64,000 nucleotides of DNA from CAVSCR01 sp963726575 (GTDB lineage: Bacteria; Actinomycetota; Actinomycetes; JAHEKZ01), in NCBI GenBank assembly GCA_963726575.1, contig CAVSCR010000005.1, positions 682,001 through 746,000 on the forward strand, in the 5' to 3' direction. The position numbers were made by a program, and so were the translations under genes. Below the pieces are notes generated by a model. It was not told the DNA's origin. It ran no database searches and was given only the letters and a program-made list of their open reading frames with translations. Shown here in pieces: positions 32,344 to 40,648 of this stretch (positions are counted from its first letter, which is position 1; each line of letters begins with the position of its first letter).

Positions 32344-33204
32344 GTGAGGCAGCACCGCCGGCCATGGCACACGCTTCTCGCGGCAGGCGCGGGAGTGCTC
32401 CTCGGACTCACCGCGTGTTCCGCCAGCCCGGCCGGCTCAGTTGCGCATTCCCGCTCGACCCCCCCAGCCGACGTCCACCACACCCGACACCCTCAGCCTC
32501 ACCCCACTCATCGCCCGCACCACGGGCATCGCCCAGCGAAGAACCCGAACGCCGGCCAACGTCTCCGCCACCCGCGAGGCGCGACCTCGCGCGGCTGGCT
32601 GGTGTACGACGTCGTCGACGGGGACACCGTCAAGGTGGCCAAGGGACACCGCACCCTGACGCTTCGTCTGATCGGCATCGACACTCCGGAGGTCGTGGAC
32701 CCGTTCCAGCCGGTCCAGTGCTACGGACCCGCGGCCAGCGCCAACGCCCACCGCAGGCTCGAAAGCCGTCGCGTCGTGCTCGAGTTCGACCGATCGCAAG
32801 GACGCCTCGACAAGTACGGGCGCACGCTTGCCTACCTGTGGGTCGTCCGGAACGGCCGGCTGTGGTCGTACGACCACGCTGCGATCGCGCAGGGGTTCGC
32901 CAAGGAGTACACCTACGACCTTCCCTACACCTGGCGGTCGTGGTTCCTGCGCGCGCAGCGCCGCGCGCAGCACCATCACGCGGGGCTGTGGTCTCCGCAC
33001 ACCTGCAACGGCGACACTACGCAGCCCGCGGTCGCCACGTCGGGTAGCTCCGGATCCGGCGGCCGGCACTGCGCAGCGGGCTATTCACCGTGCCTTCCGG
33101 TGGTGGCCGACCTCGACTGCTCCGACATCGGGCACCCGGTGAGGGTGACCGGTGCCGACCAGTACGGGTTGGACGCCGACCACAACGGGATCGGCTGCGA
33201 GTGA
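32344..33204 (+). CDS. Staphylococcal-nuclease-like lipoprotein with excalibur-type C-terminus
   Basis: From GTG 32344, behind GGAGAGG, this 286-aa product has a lipoprotein signal (LLAAGAGVLLGLTAC) and a His/Pro-rich linker. The SNase domain then shows VVDGDTVKVAKG, RLIGIDTPEV and LDKYGRTLAYLWV. A C-terminal DADHNGIGCE motif is excalibur-like and binds calcium in relatives. It should be an extracellular, membrane-tethered nuclease. GTG 32323 is an alternative start. Ends 21 bp before the VOC gene. Confidence 0.88.
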   Translation: MRQHRRPWHTLLAAGAGVLLGLTACSASPAGSVAHSRSTPPADVHHTRHPQPHPTHRPHHGHRPAKNPNAGQRLRHPRGATSRGWLVYDVVDGDTVKVAKGHRTLTLRLIGIDTPEVVDPFQPVQCYGPAASANAHRRLESRRVVLEFDRSQGRLDKYGRTLAYLWVVRNGRLWSYDHAAIAQGFAKEYTYDLPYTWRSWFLRAQRRAQHHHAGLWSPHTCNGDTTQPAVATSGSSGSGGRHCAAGYSPCLPVVADLDCSDIGHPVRVTGADQYGLDADHNGIGCE

Positions 33205-33213
33205 GGGTGCGAG

Positions 33214-33219
33214 TAGCGT
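33214..33219 (+). promoter_or_regulatory. Leaderless -10 TAGCGT
   Basis: TAGCGT lies 6 nt before the ATG at 33226. Confidence 0.45.
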
Positions 33220-33225
33220 CGTCCC

Positions 33226-33624
33226 ATGGCTGTGACCGTGAGCAACCTGTGCCTGGATGCCGTCGACACCGAGCTGCTCGCCGCGTTCTGGACGGCGGCG
33301 CTGGGTTGGCAACGGGTCGGAGACGACGACCCCGATGACGATGGCTCCGAGATCTGGCTGGAGCCCCCCGCGGACTCCCCCGAGGCGCGACGCGTCACGC
33401 CGCTGCTGTTGCTACGGGTGCCCGAGGACCATCGGGGCAAGAACCGACTGCACCTCGACCTGCGCCCCGACGACCAGGCCGCCGAAGTCGCCCGCCTGGA
33501 ACGGCTCGGAGCCCGCCAGATCGACGTCGGCCAGGGACCCGACGTCACCTGGGTCGTGCTCGCCGACCCCGAGGGCAACGAGTTCTGCGTGCTGCGGTCG
33601 CTCAGGGCTGACGAAGGCGGCTGA
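33226..33624 (+). CDS. VOC/glyoxalase-like domain protein
   Basis: This 132-aa protein reads SNLCLDAVDTELLAAFWTAA, LGWQR, KNRLHLDLRPDDQAAEVARL and VLADPEGNEFCVL, the pattern of actinobacterial glyoxalase-like (VOC) proteins of unknown substrate. A similar protein is encoded at 40205. Start ATG 33226 is supported by the TAGCGT hexamer. The gene is convergent with the MFS gene that ends at 33631. Confidence 0.9.
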   Translation: MAVTVSNLCLDAVDTELLAAFWTAALGWQRVGDDDPDDDGSEIWLEPPADSPEARRVTPLLLLRVPEDHRGKNRLHLDLRPDDQAAEVARLERLGARQIDVGQGPDVTWVVLADPEGNEFCVLRSLRADEGG

Positions 33625-33630
33625 CCGGCG

Positions 33631-34923
33631 TCAACCGGCGTCCGACCCGTGTGCCGCCCGCATCGCCTGACTCACGGCCCGCGCCGGCCAGAGCAGGTAC
33701 ACGCACACCAGGGAGAACACGCCGAGCGCACCGGCCGCCGCGATGGCCGTGCCCGGCGTCACCAGCTCGGCCAGCGCTCCGAGTCCCACGATCGTGAGCA
33801 TGGCCACGGCGTTGAAGCCTGCGCTCGCCACGCCGACCACCCGGCCACGGCGATCCGGCGACGTCAGGTTCACCACCTCCGCCATCGCGGTGACGATGTA
33901 GCCCTGCAGCAGGCCCGCGACGAACCACAGCACCATGGCTGCGACGAGTCCGGGCTCGAACAGCGTCAGCATGAGCGGCACCGTCGAAGCGAACGCCATG
34001 GGGAACATCACGATGAGCTGCCTCGGGATCGCGAGCTGGGAGACGTACAGCGCCGACAGCGCTGCCCCGGCCGGCGTAGCCGCCAGCATGAGACCCGACA
34101 CCAGGTCGCCGCCGCCCAACGCGCTCGCGTACGGCAACGCGACGGCGTCTGTGGCCACTAGCAACCCGGCGGCACACCAGGAGAGCAACACGAACGCACC
34201 CACCGCGGGCGAGCGGAGCAGCGACCGCCCCGCGTCGACCATGTCGCTCCAGATGCGACGCGCGCTCGTCCCCGGTTCGGCCGCCGCCGGTCGTGGTTGC
34301 ACGACCGCCGCGATGATCACGAAGGAAGCGACGAAGGTTCCGGCGTCGAACAACAACGCCCACGTGGCCGTCAGCAGTCCGATGGCAATCGCGCCGAGGA
34401 TGAACCCGACCACCTGCACGAATTGGTCGAGCGAGCTGGCCAGCCCGTTCGCCGTGACGAACTCCTGCGGCCCGTGCGACACGTCGGCCAGCAGCGCGCG
34501 ACGTGCGGACAGGGCCGGCGGACCGAGCAGCTCGACCAGCAGCAGCAGGGTGAGCAACACCCACAGCGCACTGTCGAACGAGACGGCGAGCGCGAGGGAC
34601 CCCACGAGGACCGCGCGGATCAGGTCCGCGGTCAAGATGACGGCACGACGCGGGAAGCGGTCAGCCAGAGATCCGAGAACCGCGTTGCCGAGCGTTCCCG
34701 GGATGTAGGCCACCGCCAGCACCAACGCCGACGTCAGCGGGCCCCCGTCGGTGCCGTTCAACACGTACAGCGCGAGGACGAGGCGGGCCACCTGGTCGCC
34801 GAGGCCGCTCAGGGTGCGCGCCGAGATGATCGCAACGACCTCGTGGTTTCCCAGCAGGCGGCGGTAGCGTCCCTGCTCCTTCGGGCCGTTGTCGGCCAGG
34901 AGGTCGGCGTCCCCCGACGTCAT
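33631..34923 (-). CDS. MFS transporter
   Basis: This 430-aa product starts at ATG 34923, which overlaps the glnE stop (ATGA), so it is translated together with glnE. It has about 12 membrane helices, with the MFS motif A region in LADRFPRRAVILTADLIRAV and a second-half copy SPDRRGRVVGVASAGF. It is likely a drug or metabolite exporter of the multidrug type; the substrate is unknown. An in-frame extension upstream is the shadow of glnE and is not included. Confidence 0.88.
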   Translation of the reverse strand: MTSGDADLLADNGPKEQGRYRRLLGNHEVVAIISARTLSGLGDQVARLVLALYVLNGTDGGPLTSALVLAVAYIPGTLGNAVLGSLADRFPRRAVILTADLIRAVLVGSLALAVSFDSALWVLLTLLLLVELLGPPALSARRALLADVSHGPQEFVTANGLASSLDQFVQVVGFILGAIAIGLLTATWALLFDAGTFVASFVIIAAVVQPRPAAAEPGTSARRIWSDMVDAGRSLLRSPAVGAFVLLSWCAAGLLVATDAVALPYASALGGGDLVSGLMLAATPAGAALSALYVSQLAIPRQLIVMFPMAFASTVPLMLTLFEPGLVAAMVLWFVAGLLQGYIVTAMAEVVNLTSPDRRGRVVGVASAGFNAVAMLTIVGLGALAELVTPGTAIAAAGALGVFSLVCVYLLWPARAVSQAMRAAHGSDAG

Positions 34924-37886
34924 CCGTAGAACACCCTCTCGACGACGCTGCGGGCCCGGCGCGTCACCCGTCGGTAGTCCTCGAGCAACGCGCCGGAATC
35001 GCCCGGAGCGTAACCGACCACCGCGGCCACGCCGGCCACCTCGCGGCCGCTTCGGGGCAGCGAGTCGTCTGGCTTCCCCCTCACGAGCACCACCGCATTC
35101 CGGACCCGCGTGGCGAGGCGCCACGCCTGCGCCAGCGTCGCGGCATCGGCGGCGTCGAGGAGGCCGGCGCCGCGCGCCGCGTCGAGCGCAGCCAGCGTCC
35201 CGGTCGTGCGCAGGGTCGGCTCGTGCCGGGCGTGCCGCAGCTGCAGCAGCTGCACGGTCCACTCGACGTCGGCCAGTCCGCCGCGTCCCAGCTTGGTGTG
35301 CGTGGCCGGGTCGGCGCCGCGGGGCAGCCGCTCGGCCTCGACGCGCGCCTTGATCCGCCGGATCTCGCGGACGTCGGCATCGTCGAGCGCGGTCGGCCAT
35401 CTCATCGGGTCGATCAGCTCGAGGAACGACGCTGCCAGCGCTGCGTCGCCGGCAACCGGGCGCGCGCGCAACAGGGCCTGGCTCTCCCAGATCAGCGACC
35501 ACCGTTCGTAGTACGCCGCGTACGACGCGAGCGTGCGCACCAACGGCCCGTTGCGGCCTTCCGGGCGCAGGTCGGCGTCCACGACCAGCGGCGGATCCGG
35601 CGCGGGCAGGGACAGCAGCCTCCTCAGCTCGTTCGCCACTGCACTGGCGACGTCGGTGGCCTCGCGTTCGTCGACGCCGGGTAGCGGGTCGTGCACGAAC
35701 AGCACGTCCACGTCACTGCCGTACCCGAGCTCAGCTCCCCCGAACCGGCCCATCCCGATCACGGCCAGCCGGGTGACCGCAACATCGCGTTCGCGGGCCA
35801 CCGAGGCAGTGGCGGCGCTCAGTCCCGCCTCGACGGCGGCATCCGCCACGACGGTCAGCGCGACGCCGGTCTGCTCCACGTCGAGCATCCCGAGCAGGTC
35901 GGCCACGGCGATGCGGAACAGCTCCCGACGCCGGATCCCCCGCACGACGACGGCCGCGTCCTCGGCCGACTCCGCGCGCCCGACCGCTGACAGCATCTCG
36001 GCGACCAGCTCGGCCGGTGGACGCGGCGCAATGTCGTCCGTGCTCGCCAGCATCGACACGCACTCGGGTGCGCGCAGCAGCAGGTCGGTGGCAAATCGGC
36101 TCGAGGCCAGGACGTGGGCCAGCCGCTCCGCCGCCGCGCCGGCATCGCGCAACAAGGCGAGGTACCAGTGCGTCGTTCCCAGCGCGTCGCTCACCTGGCG
36201 GAACCCGAGCAACCCACCGTCGGGGTCGGCGCCGTCGGCGAACCAGCCGAGCATCACCGGAAGCAGCGTCCGCTGGATCGCAGCGCGGCGGCTGACCCCC
36301 GACGTCAACGCCTCCAGGTGACGCAACGCCCCGACCGGGTCGCGGTAGCCGAGCGCCTCGAGCCGGGCGCGCGCCGCGTCGGCGGTGAGCCGGGTGTCGC
36401 CGGCGTCGAGCCGCGCCACCGCGTGGAGCAACGGGCGGTAGAAGAGCTTCTCGTGCAGACGCCGCACCTCCAGCGCGTGGCGTCGCCACTGCTGGGTGAG
36501 CTCGACCACGGGGTCCACACGCAGACCCACCGACCGCCCCAGCCGGCGCAGCTCGGCGTCGTCCTCCGGCATCACGTGCGTTCGCCGGAGCCGGTACAGC
36601 TGCAGCCGATGCTCGAGCGTGCGCAGGAACCGGTACGCCTCGTCGAGCGCGGCCGCGTCGTCGCGTCCGACGTAGCCGCCGGCCGACAGCGCCGCCAACG
36701 CGTCGAGAGTCGCACGTTCGCGCAACGTCTCGTCCGTTCGTCCGTGCACCAGCTGGAGCAGCTGCACCGCGAACTCGACGTCGCGCAGGCCCCCCGGCCC
36801 GAGCTTCAGCTGGCGGTCGACGTCCTTGGGTGCCAGCTGTTGCTCGACCCGGCGCCGCATGGCCTGCACCTCGTCGACGAACCCTTCGCGCGCCGACGCC
36901 TCCCAGACCAGCGGCCCCACCGCAGCCAGGTACTCCTCACCCAGCTCGCGGTCGCCCGCCACCGGACGCGCCTTGAGAAGGGCCTGGAACTCCCAGGTCT
37001 TCGCCCACCTCTTGTAGTAGGAGACGTGACTGGCCAAGGACCGCGTCAAAGGACCGGCCTTGCCCTCGGGCCGCAGCGCGGCGTCGACCTCCCACAGCGC
37101 ACCTTCGGCAGTGCGGGTCGAGCACGCGCGAGTGAGTCCCGCCGCCAGACGTGCGCCGACGCGCTGGGCCGCGTCCTCAGACCCCCCGGCCGCCGGTTCG
37201 GCCACGTACACGACGTCGACGTCGCTGACGTAGTTGAGCTCGCGCCCGCCGGCCTTGCCCATGGCGATCACTGCGAGCCGCACCGGCTCGGTGTCGTCGG
37301 GCAGCTCGGCACGGGCGATGGCCAGGCCGGCCTCCAGCGCTCCCGCAGCAAGGTCGGCGAGCTCCGCGGCGACTTCGTCCACGGGCGCCTGCTCGGCCAG
37401 GTCGCGGGCTGCGATCAACAACAGCTCGCGTCGGTACGCCACGCGCAATGCGTCCAACACCGACTCGTCGGAACCACGCGCCCGGTAACCCTGCGACGTC
37501 GCTTCCGCGCCGACCGCGCTGAGCAGTCGCTGTTCCACCTGCTGCGCCGAGCGTTGCGGGATAGGATCCTCCTGCGCCAGCAGGTGCCACTGGTCGGGTT
37601 GACGCACGAGGTGGTCGGCCAACGCCACGCTCGCCCCGAGCACGGCCACCAGCCGGGCCGTCACGGCAGCGCCCGGCCGCAATGCGGCGTGCAGGTCGTG
37701 CGCGTCAGTGGCGGCATCGAGCAACCGGACCAGCCCTCGCAGGGCAAGATCGGGATCGGCCCCGCTCGCCACGGCTTCCAGCAGGTCATCGGGCAGTGAG
37801 CGAGCCTGCGCCGCCGACCCGGACGGGTCGGCGAAGCCCAGTCGAGCCAACCGGCCAGCCTCGGTGGCTGCGCGCCCGTCCGTCAC
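34920..37886 (-). CDS. glnE: Bifunctional glutamine synthetase adenylyltransferase/deadenylase
   Basis: This 988-aa protein (family size about 950-1000) has two tandem nucleotidyltransferase modules. The first carries VIAMGKAGGRELNYVSDVDV (deadenylase side). The second carries VIGMGRFGGAELGYGSDVDV (adenylylase side). Each is followed by a PIIN-type helical domain (KFEFQALLKARPVAGD-like, LIWESQALLRARPVAGD). It controls glutamine synthetase by AMP attachment. The GTG at 37886 is chosen because TACGGT lies 6 nt upstream; longer readings enter the divergent gene. It sits next to the glnA2-type gene as in mycobacteria, here separated by a small cluster. Confidence 0.95.
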   Translation of the reverse strand: MTDGRAATEAGRLARLGFADPSGSAAQARSLPDDLLEAVASGADPDLALRGLVRLLDAATDAHDLHAALRPGAAVTARLVAVLGASVALADHLVRQPDQWHLLAQEDPIPQRSAQQVEQRLLSAVGAEATSQGYRARGSDESVLDALRVAYRRELLLIAARDLAEQAPVDEVAAELADLAAGALEAGLAIARAELPDDTEPVRLAVIAMGKAGGRELNYVSDVDVVYVAEPAAGGSEDAAQRVGARLAAGLTRACSTRTAEGALWEVDAALRPEGKAGPLTRSLASHVSYYKRWAKTWEFQALLKARPVAGDRELGEEYLAAVGPLVWEASAREGFVDEVQAMRRRVEQQLAPKDVDRQLKLGPGGLRDVEFAVQLLQLVHGRTDETLRERATLDALAALSAGGYVGRDDAAALDEAYRFLRTLEHRLQLYRLRRTHVMPEDDAELRRLGRSVGLRVDPVVELTQQWRRHALEVRRLHEKLFYRPLLHAVARLDAGDTRLTADAARARLEALGYRDPVGALRHLEALTSGVSRRAAIQRTLLPVMLGWFADGADPDGGLLGFRQVSDALGTTHWYLALLRDAGAAAERLAHVLASSRFATDLLLRAPECVSMLASTDDIAPRPPAELVAEMLSAVGRAESAEDAAVVVRGIRRRELFRIAVADLLGMLDVEQTGVALTVVADAAVEAGLSAATASVARERDVAVTRLAVIGMGRFGGAELGYGSDVDVLFVHDPLPGVDEREATDVASAVANELRRLLSLPAPDPPLVVDADLRPEGRNGPLVRTLASYAAYYERWSLIWESQALLRARPVAGDAALAASFLELIDPMRWPTALDDADVREIRRIKARVEAERLPRGADPATHTKLGRGGLADVEWTVQLLQLRHARHEPTLRTTGTLAALDAARGAGLLDAADAATLAQAWRLATRVRNAVVLVRGKPDDSLPRSGREVAGVAAVVGYAPGDSGALLEDYRRVTRRARSVVERVFYG

Positions 37887-37892
37887 GCCCAC

Positions 37893-37913
37893 ACCGTACT
37901 GAGCAGCGATACT
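37893..37913. promoter_or_regulatory. Back-to-back leaderless promoters of glnE and the divergent gene
   Basis: On the minus strand TACGGT (37893-37898) is 6 nt before the glnE GTG. On the plus strand GATACT (37908-37913) is 6 nt before the GTG at 37920. The two starts are only 33 bp apart, so both promoters overlap. Confidence 0.5.
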
Positions 37914-37919
37914 CAGGCA

Positions 37920-38801
37920 GTGCAGCGTGGACTCGAGCGACGGGCCTTCTTGGTGGGAGGCGCGGCTGTCGTGCTGTCGGCTTGCTCCGTGAGCAAGAGG
38001 GGCGCCACCACCTCGGCCGAGCCGACGACGACACCGCACGCCACGACTGCAGAACCGACCCCGCCAGCGAGGACCGCACTTCCGACCGTGAAACGGTGGC
38101 GACCCAACAGCGGCGACGTCGAGCCGGGCGTCAAGCGGGTCGCGGTCGCGCACATCGAGGACCGGGGGAACCAGCCGGGTCGAGCGTTGCAGGTCATCGA
38201 TGCGCAGTACGGCGGGCTACTTGCCGACTCGGCGAGCGTTCTCGTGGTGTGCCGGCAGTGGTGGCGGCCGGCCGGAGGCACCGTCAGAACCGGTGGATCG
38301 ACGTTCGACGTACGTCTCGTCCGGCGCGGATCCCACTGGCGGGTCACCGCCGTTCACCCCTCCCACCCCGGGCCACAGACAGCGACGATGACCCCGCGCG
38401 CTCGCGCGGTCCTGGCCAGCAACCGGATTGGCCTGCCTCCGGCGTCCGAGGCCGACGTGGGATCCGGGCGGGTGCACGACAGCGTCCTCGCCGCGATGCT
38501 GACGCTTTCGCACACGTACCGGATCGGGGTGAGCGTGGTGAGGTCCGGGCACCCGCTGTACGTGTTCGGAACGGATCGGCTCAGCGATCACCCGCCAGGG
38601 CGGGCGTTCGACACCTGGGAGATCGACGGGCGGCTGGTGGTCGACCCGGCGACGTCGCGCACCTTGGTCACAGGCTATATGCAGGCCGCGGCCGCGGCCG
38701 GCTCGTACAACGTCGGTGGCCCCTACCTGCTCGGCGCCGCACCCCAGTACTTCAGCGACGCGACCCATCACGACCACGTGCACGCGGGCTTCACCACGTG
38801 A
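37920..38801 (+). CDS. Exported Tat-type lipoprotein, M15-peptidase-like C-terminus
   Basis: This 293-aa product begins with ERRAFLVGGAAVVLSAC, a twin-arginine motif leading into a lipobox. A Thr/Pro/Ala-rich linker follows. The C-terminal half contains VVRSGHPLYVFGTDRLSDH, PGRAFDTWEIDGRL and a final HHDHVHAGF. This resembles the metal-binding pattern of D-Ala-D-Ala carboxypeptidase-like (M15) proteins, so a cell-wall role is plausible but not proven. The stop overlaps the next start by 4 bp (GTGA). Confidence 0.8.
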   Translation: MQRGLERRAFLVGGAAVVLSACSVSKRGATTSAEPTTTPHATTAEPTPPARTALPTVKRWRPNSGDVEPGVKRVAVAHIEDRGNQPGRALQVIDAQYGGLLADSASVLVVCRQWWRPAGGTVRTGGSTFDVRLVRRGSHWRVTAVHPSHPGPQTATMTPRARAVLASNRIGLPPASEADVGSGRVHDSVLAAMLTLSHTYRIGVSVVRSGHPLYVFGTDRLSDHPPGRAFDTWEIDGRLVVDPATSRTLVTGYMQAAAAAGSYNVGGPYLLGAAPQYFSDATHHDHVHAGFTT

Positions 38802-40171
38802 TCGGCGTCGCGATCGTCGCTCCCGACGCCGAACAACGTCGAGCCTGTGCTCGCCTTCAGGTGACACCCCCGCAGCAGGCGTTCGTCGCGCCAGTCGACT
38901 ACTACCTCGAGCTGTGCGACGACCCTGGCTCGCCTTGGGAGGCACGGGCCGTCGTGGCGGACGACGAAGTCGTCGGGTTCGTCATGCGCGCGATCGACGC
39001 GACCGACGACAGCTACTGGATCGGTGGCGTGATCATCGACGCAGCACACCAGGGCCGCGGCGTCGGCTCGGCCGCGATCTCCGCGATGATCAGCGAGGCG
39101 ACAGCAGACGGACACTGCGCCGTCGGGCTGACCATCCACCCCGACAACCTCCGGGCCAAGGGTCTGTACGCACGGTTGGGCTTCGTCGAGACCGACGAGC
39201 GGGACGACGACGAGGTCGTGGCCCGACTCCCACTGCGGTTGCACGACGACGAGCTGTCGATCGACCTGGCACTGGTGCGCTCGCTGGTCGACGGCACGCT
39301 GCCTGACCACAGCTCGCTGCCCCTGAGCCGGTTGCATTCGTCGGGGTCCAGCAACGCGTTGTTCCGGCTCGGCAGCGACTTGCTGGTGCGACTCCCCCGC
39401 CAGCCCGGAGGATCAGCGACCATCAAGAAGGAAGCGCGATGGCTGCCACACGTCGCGTCACACCTGCCGACCTCGGTTCCCGAGGTGGTCGTGATCGGCG
39501 ATCCCGCCTTCGGCTATCCCGAGCATTGGTCCGTGGTCCGATGGCTCGACGGACAGATCCCCTCCGTCGCCGACCCGGACTCACCGGACGACCCGAGCCG
39601 GATCGGGCTAGCCGTGGAGCTCGCAGCAGTCGTCACCGCGCTGGCCAGAGCCGAGGTGCCGTCGACAGCCGTGAACGACCCGGAGCTTCGCTGGTACCGC
39701 GGCGAACCGCTGTCGGCGTTCGACGCGACCCTGCGTCAGGGCATCGAGGCCTGTCGCGCGATCCGTGACCTCGACCTCGACCTGGATGCCTGCCTGGCTG
39801 TGTGGGACCACGCCATGAGGCTGCCCGACGTCAGCGAAGCGGCCGCCCCGCGGTGGTACCACGGCGATCTGCTCGCCGAGAACCTCCTGGTGCGCGACGG
39901 TCGACTGTCGGCCGTGCTCGACTTCGGAGGGCTAGCCGTGGGCGATCCCACCGTCGACCTGGTCGTGGCCTGGGAAGTGCTCGACGCGACGTCGCGGAAG
40001 GTGTTCAGACAAGCCGTGGGAGTCGACGACCTCGCCTGGCAGCGCGGACGCGCCTGGGCCTTGGGGTTGTCGATCCTGACGTTTCCGTACTACTGGCGCA
40101 CGATGCCGCAACGGTGTGCCATCCGCCGCTCCATGGCCCGTTCGGTCCTCGCCGACGCCAGGCTCGCCTAG
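38798..40171 (+). CDS. GNAT-APH fusion protein (acetyltransferase plus aminoglycoside phosphotransferase-like)
   Basis: This 457-aa product starts at GTG 38798, overlapping the previous stop. Residues 1-150 form a GNAT acetyltransferase (AAHQGRGVGSAAISAMI, LYARLGFVETDE). Residues about 160-457 form an APH-family kinase with the nucleotide-binding SSNALFRLGSDLLVRLPR, catalytic WYHGDLLAEN and metal-binding VLDFGG. The fusion recalls bifunctional AAC-APH resistance enzymes, but the substrates here are unknown and the sequence does not show it is a resistance gene. A longer in-frame reading to the left is a shadow of glnE. Confidence 0.88.
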   Translation: MIGVAIVAPDAEQRRACARLQVTPPQQAFVAPVDYYLELCDDPGSPWEARAVVADDEVVGFVMRAIDATDDSYWIGGVIIDAAHQGRGVGSAAISAMISEATADGHCAVGLTIHPDNLRAKGLYARLGFVETDERDDDEVVARLPLRLHDDELSIDLALVRSLVDGTLPDHSSLPLSRLHSSGSSNALFRLGSDLLVRLPRQPGGSATIKKEARWLPHVASHLPTSVPEVVVIGDPAFGYPEHWSVVRWLDGQIPSVADPDSPDDPSRIGLAVELAAVVTALARAEVPSTAVNDPELRWYRGEPLSAFDATLRQGIEACRAIRDLDLDLDACLAVWDHAMRLPDVSEAAAPRWYHGDLLAENLLVRDGRLSAVLDFGGLAVGDPTVDLVVAWEVLDATSRKVFRQAVGVDDLAWQRGRAWALGLSILTFPYYWRTMPQRCAIRRSMARSVLADARLA

Positions 40172-40204
40172 CGGCGATCAGGGCCGCTCCTGAAGAATGC
40201 CGTC

Positions 40205-40633
40205 ATGTCCTTCACCGTTCAGCTCGCCATCGACTGCACCAACCCCCACGACCTGGCCGACTGGTGGGCCGAGACACTCGGTTGGACCGTCGAGGCACAG
40301 GATGAGTCGTTCATCCGACGCATGATCGCCGAGGGACTCGCGACCGACGCGGACACCACGACTCACCGCGGAGCACTGGTCTGGGCCGAGGCGGCCGCGA
40401 TCTCGGCGCCCGAAGACCACCCGCAGCAGCTGCGCATGCTGTTCCAGCAGGTGCCCGAGTCCAAGGCCGTGAAGAACCGACTGCATCTCGACATCCGGAT
40501 CGGCACCGAAGACGCGGATACGGCGCGCGCGCGGCTGGTCGAACGCGGTGCCGTGCGGCTGCACGAGGGCCATCAGGGTCCGCACACGTGGGTGACCTTC
40601 GCCGACCCGGAGGGCAACGAGTTCTGCCTGTAG
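40205..40633 (+). CDS. VOC/glyoxalase-like domain protein
   Basis: This 142-aa protein reads VQLAIDCTNPHDLADWWAET, LGWTVE, KNRLHLDIRIG and FADPEGNEFCL, the same actinobacterial VOC subtype as the protein at 33226. Function unknown. The start ATG has AAGAAT 6 nt upstream, a possible leaderless hexamer. It ends 15 bp before the convergent glnA2 stop. Confidence 0.88.
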   Translation: MSFTVQLAIDCTNPHDLADWWAETLGWTVEAQDESFIRRMIAEGLATDADTTTHRGALVWAEAAAISAPEDHPQQLRMLFQQVPESKAVKNRLHLDIRIGTEDADTARARLVERGAVRLHEGHQGPHTWVTFADPEGNEFCL

Positions 40634-40648
40634 CGGCCGCGGAACGGC

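Noticed and set aside
36114..37799. 561-codon open frame on the plus strand
   Set aside because: Antisense shadow of glnE, which has clear family motifs on the minus strand.
38798..40171. Acquired antibiotic-resistance gene
   Set aside because: Domain families match resistance enzymes in a general way only; no mobile element is adjacent and substrates cannot be inferred.
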